Below, piece by piece: positions 43,112 to 49,597 of a stretch of 49,597 bases of DNA. The notes beneath the pieces were generated by a model. It saw nothing but the letters and a program-made list of their open reading frames with translations, did no database searches and was not told the DNA's origin. Source of the stretch: an uncultured Mordavella sp. (lineage in GTDB: Bacteria; Bacillota; Clostridia; Lachnospirales; Lachnospiraceae); assembly GCA_902406105.1 (NCBI GenBank), contig CABPCP010000015.1, forward strand, positions 1 through 49,597, given 5' to 3'. The translations under genes were made by a program, and so were the position numbers. Numbering within the stretch: position 1 is the stretch's first letter; each line of letters opens with the position of its first letter.

Positions 43112-44938
43112 ATGAAACAAAAACGTGAAGACATTAGAAATATCGCGATCATCGCCCACGTCGACCATGGCAAGACCACCCTGGTGGACGAGCTGCTCAA
43201 GCAAAGCGGCGTATTCCGCGAAAACCAGGAAGTAGCGGAAAGAGTCATGGATTCCAACGCCATTGAGCGGGAGCGGGGAATCACCATCCTCTCCAAGAAT
43301 ACCGCTGTTTTTTATAAAGGAACAAAGATCAATATTGTGGACACTCCGGGCCACGCTGATTTCGGCGGCGAGGTGGAGCGGGTGCTTAAAATGGTCGACG
43401 GCGTTATACTGGTGGTCGATGCGTTCGAAGGAGCTATGCCCCAGACCAAATTTGTACTGCGCAAGGCTTTGGATCTGTCTCTCCCGGTCATTGTCTGCAT
43501 CAACAAGATCGATCGTCCGGAGGCCAGGCCGGAGGAAGTGATCGATGAAGTCCTGGAACTCTTTATCGATCTGGACGCGTCCGAAGAACAGCTGGACTGT
43601 CCGTTTGTCTATGCTTCCGCAAAGGCCGGCGTAGCTGTCCTGGATCTGACAGATGAGGAACGGGATATGAAACCGCTGTTTGAAACGATTCTTGACTATA
43701 TCCCAGCTCCCCAGGGCGATCCGGACGCAGATACCCAGGTGCTGATCAGTACCATCGACTATAATGAATATGTGGGCCGCATCGGCATCGGAAAGGTAGA
43801 GAACGGCCGGATCCGAGTAGGCATGGATGCCGTTGTGGTCAACGAGCATGATCCCAGCCGCCAGGAAAAAGTACGCATTAGCAAACTCTATGAATTCGAC
43901 GGTCTGAATAAGGTTGATGTCAAGGAGGCGACCATCGGCTCTATCGTAGCCATCTCCGGTATCTCCGATATTTCCATCGGTGATACTTTATGCTCTCCAG
44001 AAAATCCAAAAGCCATCCCTTTCCAGAAAATCTCAGATCCTACCATCGCCATGCAGTTTATCGTCAACGACAGTCCTTTCGCCGGGCAGGAAGGGAAATA
44101 CGTTACATCCCGGCATCTGCGGGACCGCTTGTTCCGGGAATTGAACACCGATGTCAGTTTAAGGGTGGAAGAATCCGACAGCACAGACAGCTTCAAGGTT
44201 TCCGGCCGGGGAGAACTCCATCTTTCCGTCCTGATCGAGAATATGCGCCGGGAAGGATATGAGTTTGCCGTAAGCAAGGCAGAGGTCCTCTACCGGGAAG
44301 ACGAGAACGGAAAACTTCTGGAGCCTATGGAGACCGCTTATATTGACGTGCCCGATGAGTTCACCGGGACGGTTATTGAAAAGCTGAGCCAGCGCAAAGG
44401 AGAACTGCGCAATATGAGCCCCATCGGCGGCGGCTACACCCGCCTGGAATTCTCTATTCCTTCCCGCGGACTCATCGGCTACCGGGGCGAATTCCTGACT
44501 GACACCAAAGGAAACGGGATCATGAATACCGCCTTCGATGGCTACGCTCCCTATAAAGGCGATATCCAATATCGAAAACAAGGCTCTCTCATCGCCTTTG
44601 AGACCGGCGAGTCTGTAACATATGGCCTATACAGCGCGCAGGAACGGGGGACATTGTTCATCGGTCCCGGAGAAAAAGTCTACTCCGGGATGGTCATTGG
44701 AGAGAACGCAAAGACGGATGATATTGAAGTAAATGTCTGCAAGACAAAACATCTGACCAATACCAGGTCTTCCAGCGCTGATGAAGCGCTCCGGCTGACT
44801 CCCCCTAAGATCTTAAGCCTGGAACAGGCTCTGGATTTTATCGACACAGACGAACTTCTGGAAGTCACTCCCAAAAGCCTCCGGCTCCGCAAGAAGATCC
44901 TGGATCCCCGGATGCGCAAGCGGGCGAACCGCTCTTAA
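43112..44938 (+). CDS. typA: GTPase BipA (TypA)
   Basis: The 608-residue translational GTPase has P-loop [10 protein letters not shown] (about 16-25), switch I with [19 protein letters not shown] (about 76), NKID (about 131) and the elongation-factor-like domains III and V, ending in the BipA-specific C-terminal domain with [16 protein letters not shown] and [13 protein letters not shown]. It binds the ribosome and helps large-subunit assembly and stress adaptation. Length matches the family. GAAAAGGAAG precedes the ATG. Confidence 0.96.
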   Translation: MKQKREDIRNIAIIAHVDHGKTTLVDELLKQSGVFRENQEVAERVMDSNAIERERGITILSKNTAVFYKGTKINIVDTPGHADFGGEVERVLKMVDGVILVVDAFEGAMPQTKFVLRKALDLSLPVIVCINKIDRPEARPEEVIDEVLELFIDLDASEEQLDCPFVYASAKAGVAVLDLTDEERDMKPLFETILDYIPAPQGDPDADTQVLISTIDYNEYVGRIGIGKVENGRIRVGMDAVVVNEHDPSRQEKVRISKLYEFDGLNKVDVKEATIGSIVAISGISDISIGDTLCSPENPKAIPFQKISDPTIAMQFIVNDSPFAGQEGKYVTSRHLRDRLFRELNTDVSLRVEESDSTDSFKVSGRGELHLSVLIENMRREGYEFAVSKAEVLYREDENGKLLEPMETAYIDVPDEFTGTVIEKLSQRKGELRNMSPIGGGYTRLEFSIPSRGLIGYRGEFLTDTKGNGIMNTAFDGYAPYKGDIQYRKQGSLIAFETGESVTYGLYSAQERGTLFIGPGEKVYSGMVIGENAKTDDIEVNVCKTKHLTNTRSSSADEALRLTPPKILSLEQALDFIDTDELLEVTPKSLRLRKKILDPRMRKRANRS

Positions 44939-44959
44939 TAAACTCTGAAGGAGGAAATC

Positions 44960-45571
44960 ATGAGACAATATGTATCCATCTTTTTAAAACGTCTGGCCAC
45001 GATCCTGGAGTTTTTCATTGCCATTATGCTGGCGATCGGAATCCTTCTGCTCTCTCTGCGCATGGTGGGAGAGCTTGGAAACATTCCCAATCTGGATGTT
45101 TGGCCCAACTATGATGATCTGCTGGAAACATGCTTCAATCTGATCATCGGCGTAGAGCTGATCCGCATGATGTACTATCATTCTCCTACCACGGTATTTG
45201 ACGTACTCTTGTTCGCCATTGCCCGGCAGATCATCGTGGATCATTCTTCCGCCTGGACCAGCCTGATCGGCGTGTGTGCCATCGCGGTTCTTTTTGCCAC
45301 CCGGAAATTCCTGTTTTCCAATTTTGACGTCTCTGATGAGATCGTCTTCCGGTCTACCACGAAAGTAGGGGTCATCAACAAAATCCTTGGCATTTCAATC
45401 CCCCATGAAGATGGAGATACGCTGAAAGATGTGTTCCTGCGCAAATGCAAAGAGGAAGATATTGAGATCGGTGTCGGGACTTTGATCCGTTTCACGAACT
45501 TTGGATTGCGTGTCGCCAAAATGCATGATGGAAAAATTTCACGAATCGAAGTAATCCGAGCTATACATTAG
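44960..45571 (+). CDS. PsiE-like membrane protein with C-terminal soluble domain
   Basis: The 203-residue protein begins 21 bp after bipA behind AAGGAGG. Four hydrophobic segments (about 12-32, 48-70, 78-90 and 92-112) match the phosphate-starvation PsiE family, including the charged LIIGVELIRMMYYHSP and IARQIIVDH stretches. The last 75 residues (from about 128) form a soluble alpha/beta region, DTLKDVFLRKCKEEDIEIGVG, that resembles ligand-binding regulatory domains such as TrkA-C. Function is unknown; the fusion suggests gating or sensing by a small cytosolic ligand. Confidence 0.7.
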   Translation: MRQYVSIFLKRLATILEFFIAIMLAIGILLLSLRMVGELGNIPNLDVWPNYDDLLETCFNLIIGVELIRMMYYHSPTTVFDVLLFAIARQIIVDHSSAWTSLIGVCAIAVLFATRKFLFSNFDVSDEIVFRSTTKVGVINKILGISIPHEDGDTLKDVFLRKCKEEDIEIGVGTLIRFTNFGLRVAKMHDGKISRIEVIRAIH

Positions 45572-45590
45572 ACTCCAAACATGTTATACT
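45562..45590 (+). promoter_or_regulatory. Candidate hpf promoter
   Basis: TATACA (45562-45567) and TATACT (45585-45590) are 17 bp apart, about 75 nt before the hpf start. The -35 lies within the last codons of the PsiE-like gene. Confidence 0.45.
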
Positions 45591-45671
45591 ACATATATCA
45601 GATAGATTCATGGTTTTGGCAGGAATTGTCAGACTATACTTTCTGAAAATATGTCAAAAGGAGTTGGTATC

Positions 45672-46208
45672 ATGAAATTTATCATTATCGGCAAAAACAT
45701 TGATGTTACGCCAGGTTTAAGGCAGGCCATCGAAAACAAATTAGGAAAACTGGAAAGGTATTTTACTCCTGATACGGAAATCCACGTTACATTAAGCGTA
45801 CAGAGAGAACGTCAAAAAATAGAAGTCACAATCCCTGTCAAGGGCGGTCTTATCCGCTCAGAACAGCAAAGCAGCGACATGTATGTTTCCATTGATCTGG
45901 TAGAAGAGGTTATTGAGCGTCAGCTCAGGAAATATAAGAATAAACTGATTGCCAGACACCAGGAAGGCGGAAACTTTAAACAAGAATTCTTTGATGATCA
46001 AGACGTGGTAGAAGACGATGGTGAGATCCGCATCGTCCGCACAAAGAAATTCGGTATCAAACCAATGTTCCCGGAAGATGCCTGCGTACAAATGGAGCTT
46101 TTGGGACATGACTTCTTTGTATTCTGCAATGCGCAGACAGACGAGGTCAACGTGGTCTACCGGCGCAAAGACGGAAGTTTTGGTCTGATCGAACCAGAAT
46201 TCGATTAA
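45672..46208 (+). CDS. hpf: Ribosome hibernation promoting factor, long form
   Basis: The ATG at 45672, with AAGGAG 9 nt upstream, gives 178 residues; an ATG at 45651 has no site. The N-terminal domain (1-100) is the S30AE/RaiA fold with MKFIIIGKNIDVTPGLR and KLGKLERYF. The C-terminal domain (about 120-178, RTKKFGIKPMFPEDACVQMELLGHDFFVF) is the dimerising tail found only in the long form. Together they hold two 70S ribosomes as an inactive 100S dimer in slow growth. It is followed by a strong shared hairpin with yigZ. Confidence 0.94.
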   Translation: MKFIIIGKNIDVTPGLRQAIENKLGKLERYFTPDTEIHVTLSVQRERQKIEVTIPVKGGLIRSEQQSSDMYVSIDLVEEVIERQLRKYKNKLIARHQEGGNFKQEFFDDQDVVEDDGEIRIVRTKKFGIKPMFPEDACVQMELLGHDFFVFCNAQTDEVNVVYRRKDGSFGLIEPEFD

Positions 46209-46254
46209 CAAGTGTGACAGCGGATCTTCGCAGGAATGTCCCTCACCATAGCAG

Positions 46255-46308
46255 CGGGCCTGTGGGAAGCGGCGCGGCCCCTTTCCCACAGGCCCGCGAT
46301 CTGTTTTC
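46255..46308 (+). terminator. Terminator between the convergent hpf and yigZ genes
   Basis: CGGGCCTGTGGGAA (46255-46268) pairs perfectly over 14 bp with TTCCCACAGGCCCG (46283-46296). TTTT follows 8 nt later on the plus strand. The weak T tract on either strand is offset by a very stable stem, so it may serve both genes; it begins about 45 nt past the hpf stop. Confidence 0.7.
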
Positions 46309-46958
46309 TACAATTCTGTTAGTTTTCCATTTCGTCTCGCGATCCCGCAGGGTCCTTGGATATCCATGATGATCCTTCCATTGGTCTCTTCTGTCAGTTC
46401 TTCCTGAAGCCTGGAGGCTTCCGCCTCTGGAACCAGTACTGTAAATTCTACGTTCTCCGTATATACCTCATCCTGGGCCGTCAGCTTCTTTTGTCCAAGC
46501 AGATATTGGATTTTGCCTAATTCTGTATAATCTACAGTTATCTTTAGTTTAATCCCCGGTATTCTGGTTATAATCTCAGAAGAAGCAAGCCCCTCCTGAA
46601 CAGCCATAGAATACGCGCGGATCAGCCCTCCGGTCCCAAGGAGCGTACCTCCAAAATACCTTGTCACCACCACAGCCGCATTATGTATCCCCGCTCCGCA
46701 AAGGACATCCATCATAGGCCGCCCCGCTGTTCCGGACGGCTCTCCATCGTCACTGCAGCGCTGGATCTCCTGCCTGTCTCCGATCACATAGGCATAACAA
46801 TTGTGAGTCGCATCCCAATATTTTTTGCGTGTGGACTCAATAAACTCCAGCGCTTCCTCTTCCGTCTCTACCGGGATGACTGTGGCGATAAATCTGGACT
46901 TTTTCTCTATGATCTGGGCTTGCCCGCCTTGATATATGATTTTATATTCTGACTGCAT
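46308..46958 (-). CDS. YigZ/IMPACT family protein
   Basis: The 216-residue protein has the UPF0029 N-terminal domain with KKSRFIATVIPVETEEEA, THNCYAYVIGD, the signature DDGEPSGTAGRPM (near 75) and VVVTRYFGGTLLGTGGLIRAY, and a ferredoxin-like C-terminal domain (DUF1949, about 140-205). E. coli YigZ and yeast Yih1 share this fold; a role linked to translation is proposed for the family but unproven in bacteria. It is transcribed toward hpf and away from the penicillin-binding protein gene. Confidence 0.93.
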   Translation of the reverse strand: MQSEYKIIYQGGQAQIIEKKSRFIATVIPVETEEEALEFIESTRKKYWDATHNCYAYVIGDRQEIQRCSDDGEPSGTAGRPMMDVLCGAGIHNAAVVVTRYFGGTLLGTGGLIRAYSMAVQEGLASSEIITRIPGIKLKITVDYTELGKIQYLLGQKKLTAQDEVYTENVEFTVLVPEAEASRLQEELTEETNGRIIMDIQGPCGIARRNGKLTEL

Positions 46959-47122
46959 GCTGCTGCCGTTCCTTTCTAAAAGTTTTGCTTCTACATAGCC
47001 TTACCTTATTACTATAACGAATTTCTTAAGATTTTCCTACCAAAATGTGAAGTTTTCATTTTTTTCTTTATTTCAATACTGTTATTTGATATAATGACCA
47101 GGTATAAAGGAGGCAGACGCGC

Positions 47123-49597
47123 ATGAATTATGGTAAGAAAAAAGCTTCTCAAAAGCAGAAGAAGATCACGTCCAAATCTACCATGCAGGGAAAACGAGTT
47201 GGCGTAAGGCTTTTTAAAGCCTTTTTACTTTGTCTGCTTGTTGTAGGAGTCGCCGGGGCCGTTGGCGGCGGCGTCTTTATCAAGCGAATCTTAGACGACA
47301 CGCCGGAAGTCTCTCCGGACGATGTAAAACCATCTGGATATACTACTTTTGTCTATGCGGATGACGGGGAAACCGAAATCCAGCGTTTTGTCGCTTCTGG
47401 TTCCAATCGTGTCTACAAAACCTTGGACCAGATCCCGGAAGATCTGCAGCACGCTTTTGTCGCGATCGAGGACGAGCGTTTCTATGAACACAACGGTATC
47501 GATCTGCAGGGTATCGCCCGTGCCGCTGTGGTGGGAATCACCTCCGGGAATTTTTCTGAAGGCGCCAGTACTCTGACGCAGCAGCTGATCAAGAACAATG
47601 TCTTCCCCGAATTCACGGAAGAAAAAACCTTCTATGATAAATTACAGCGAAAGATCCAGGAACAGTATCTTGCTCTTCAGATCGAGAAGCAGATGAGTAA
47701 AGAAGAGATCATGGAGGCTTATCTGAACACCATCAATCTGGGACAGAATTCTCTGGGAGTCCAGTCCGCGGCCCAGCGCTATTTTGGGAAAGATGTATCG
47801 GAACTCACCCTCTCTGAATGCGCGGTCATCGCGGCGATCACTCAGAGCCCTTCCGGCTATAATCCGGTAACAAATCCGGAAGCAAACGCCGAGCGCCGCC
47901 AGAAAGTCTTAGACAATATGCTGGAACAGGGGTATATCGATCAGGCGGCTTATGACGAGGCAATGGCAGATGATGTCTACGCCCGCATCCAACAGGTAAA
48001 CACCCAGGTAGAGGAACAGGAAACTTCTACGTCTTATTTTGTAGATGCTCTGGCGGATCAAGTCATGACCGATCTGCAGGAACAGCTGGGCTACAGTGAA
48101 GCGCAGGCTTACAATGCTCTCTACAGCGGAGGCCTGAGCATATATTCCACGCAGAACCTGGAAATGCAGCAGATCTGCGATGAAGAGATGAATGATGACG
48201 ACAATTATCCGGGACTGAAAGAATACGGGCTGGATTATGCGCTGACTGTCACACGGGCGGATGGAACAGTAGAAAATTATAGTTCCGGCCATATCAAAAA
48301 CTATGTCAAAGAGACTTATGGCGATGACCAGGGGCTGCTTTATTCCAGCGAAGATGAAGCACGGGCTATGGTAGAGGAATGGAAGTCCACGATCGCACAG
48401 GAAGGCGACACCTACGATGAGCGGATCACCATCACTCCCCAGCCTCAGGCCTCTGTCACCATTATGGATCAGGCTACCGGCCAGATAAAAGCAATGGTCG
48501 GAGGACGAGGCGAGAAAACGACCCAGGGTCTAAACCGCGCATACCAGGATGCGAAACGCCAGCCTGGTTCCTGTTTCAAAATCCTGGCGGCTTACGCTCC
48601 GGCTCTTGATGCCTGCGGCAAATCTCTGGCAACCATCGTCCGGGATGAGCCCTACTCTTACAAGAACGGAAGGCAGGTCCAGAATGCCAGCCGTTCCTAC
48701 AAAGGCGACGTCACCTATCGTACCGCCATCGCAAACTCGATCAACGTCTGCGCGGTAAAAGTAAGCGACGAGATCACTCAGGAATTAGGGTTTGAATATT
48801 GTGAAGATTTTGGAATCAGCACCTTGGTCAAGGATAAAGAGATCAATGGGGAGATCTACAGCGACGTAAACCAGACCCTGGCTCTCGGCGGTGTTACAGA
48901 AGGTGTCTATAACTATCAAATGTGCGCCGCTTACGCGACGATCGCCAACGGAGGCGTTTACAATTCTCCTACTATGTATACCAAGATCGTTGACCACGAT
49001 GGCAATGTGCTTCTGGAAAACAATCAGGAAACCCGTACAGTGTTAAAAGACAGCACTGCCGCTCTTTTGACCAGCGCGATGGAAACCGTAGTTACAAGCG
49101 GAACCGGAACTTCCTGCCAGCTGGATAATATGCCCGTGGCTGGCAAGACAGGTACCACTACTTCCAATAAAGACCTTTGGTTCTGCGGCTATACTCCATA
49201 CTATACCTGCGCGGTATGGGGCGGTTACGATGACAACAAAGAATGTAATTACGATACCAGCTTCCGTTTCCGGCTGTGGAGAGGAATCATGAGCCGGATC
49301 CACGAGAATCTGGAATATAAAGATTTTGAAATGCCAAGTTCTGTCGAGAAGAAAACTGTTTGTACTCTCACCGGCAAACTTGCGGTAGCTGGCCAGTGCC
49401 CCAGCACGACCGAGTATTTCGCGGCCGACACCGCTCCTACGGAAAGCTGTCCAGGTCATGGAAATGTAGTAGGTGAAGACGGCGAGAACGTGGAAGAACC
49501 TGACAGCAGCAGCGATACCGGTAATACCGATAACAGCGGCGACACCGGTAATACTGGCAATACCGGCAACACCGGAGACACCGGTAATACCGGCGGC
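47123..49597 (+). CDS. Class A penicillin-binding protein (transglycosylase/transpeptidase), C-terminus cut by the window
   Basis: The ATG at 47123 follows AAAGGAGG, and the frame stays open for 825 codons to the right edge. The order is: a short basic cytosolic N-terminus, a membrane helix (about 36-54), the GT51 glycosyltransferase domain with catalytic E116 in AIEDERFYEHNG and the GASTLTQQLIKN motif, then the transpeptidase domain with nucleophile S483 in PGSCFK, SIN at 539 and KTGTT at 675. Class A enzymes polymerise and cross-link peptidoglycan at the outer membrane face. The end is a low-complexity tail rich in G-N-T and G-D-T, probably a spacer. A TATAAT box lies at 47090-47095. Confidence 0.95.
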   Translation, partial: MNYGKKKASQKQKKITSKSTMQGKRVGVRLFKAFLLCLLVVGVAGAVGGGVFIKRILDDTPEVSPDDVKPSGYTTFVYADDGETEIQRFVASGSNRVYKTLDQIPEDLQHAFVAIEDERFYEHNGIDLQGIARAAVVGITSGNFSEGASTLTQQLIKNNVFPEFTEEKTFYDKLQRKIQEQYLALQIEKQMSKEEIMEAYLNTINLGQNSLGVQSAAQRYFGKDVSELTLSECAVIAAITQSPSGYNPVTNPEANAERRQKVLDNMLEQGYIDQAAYDEAMADDVYARIQQVNTQVEEQETSTSYFVDALADQVMTDLQEQLGYSEAQAYNALYSGGLSIYSTQNLEMQQICDEEMNDDDNYPGLKEYGLDYALTVTRADGTVENYSSGHIKNYVKETYGDDQGLLYSSEDEARAMVEEWKSTIAQEGDTYDERITITPQPQASVTIMDQATGQIKAMVGGRGEKTTQGLNRAYQDAKRQPGSCFKILAAYAPALDACGKSLATIVRDEPYSYKNGRQVQNASRSYKGDVTYRTAIANSINVCAVKVSDEITQELGFEYCEDFGISTLVKDKEINGEIYSDVNQTLALGGVTEGVYNYQMCAAYATIANGGVYNSPTMYTKIVDHDGNVLLENNQETRTVLKDSTAALLTSAMETVVTSGTGTSCQLDNMPVAGKTGTTTSNKDLWFCGYTPYYTCAVWGGYDDNKECNYDTSFRFRLWRGIMSRIHENLEYKDFEMPSSVEKKTVCTLTGKLAVAGQCPSTTEYFAADTAPTESCPGHGNVVGEDGENVEEPDSSSDTGNTDNSGDTGNTGNTGNTGDTGNTGG
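49514..49597 (+). repeat. Low-complexity in-frame tandem repeat in the penicillin-binding protein tail
   Basis: Nine-base units of the ACCGGTAAT / ACTGGCAAT kind recur in frame through to the window edge, encoding TGN and TGD triplets. Such repeats can gain or lose units by slippage, so the length of the tail is likely to vary between strains. Confidence 0.8.

Noticed and set aside
1..49597. tRNA, rRNA, insertion sequence or phage genes
   Set aside because: No cloverleaf-type sequence, rRNA segment, transposase or integrase was found on either strand.

Overview
The window reads as a stretch of chromosome from an anaerobic, low-to-mid-GC Gram-positive bacterium of the Clostridia, most likely a gut Lachnospiraceae. 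The grounds are the single-chain pyruvate:ferredoxin oxidoreductase, the class III fructose-bisphosphatase, indolepyruvate:ferredoxin oxidoreductase, an ECF-type transporter, long-form HPF, the gene order tig-clpP-clpX-lon-engB, strong AGGAGG-type ribosome binding sites and L-box regulation. This is inference from gene content; no rRNA or tRNA gene is present to fix the taxon.

Layout. 1-2.4 kb: start of an M16C peptidase, then an NhaC-family carrier behind a lysine riboswitch with its own promoter and terminator. 2.4-7.5 kb: a five-gene operon (S component, fused double ECF ATPase, EcfT, PHP phosphoesterase, RpiR regulator) with a palindrome just ahead of the first ribosome binding site. 7.6-11.3 kb: PFOR alone, with promoter and terminator. 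11.4-19.1 kb: protein quality control, tig-clpP-clpX-lon-engB, plus an AI-2E family membrane protein. 19.1-20.7 kb: a DJ-1 family protein and a CYTH protein diverging from one symmetric promoter, then an XRE regulator. 20.7-28.1 kb: secA-prfB-hom-apgM-like-lysC read leftward; prfB carries the classic programmed frameshift, and the apgM-like protein sits where a homoserine kinase is expected.

28.1-32.3 kb is the accessory part: a 150-bp tandem repeat that folds into a nested branched structure, two small membrane proteins, a frameshifted aminotransferase and an XRE-type regulator split by a probable one-base loss. 32.3-36.9 kb: iorA-iorB-paaK-hisA, an arylpyruvate/arylacetyl-CoA module with an isolated eukaryote-type HisA. 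36.9-43 kb: a membrane protein, a small lipoprotein, fbp, dapB-dapA and an SSB-like protein. 43-49.6 kb: bipA (typA), a PsiE-like membrane protein, hpf, yigZ and a class A penicillin-binding protein that runs off the right edge.

How it fits together. Aspartate-family metabolism recurs: aspartokinase, homoserine dehydrogenase, a probable homoserine kinase analogue, DapA, DapB and a lysine-riboswitch-controlled carrier. The riboswitch sits on the carrier only; dapA has a conventional promoter with a leader of about 25 nt. The least explained elements are the 150-bp structured tandem repeat, the orphan ECF/PHP/RpiR operon and the split regulator.
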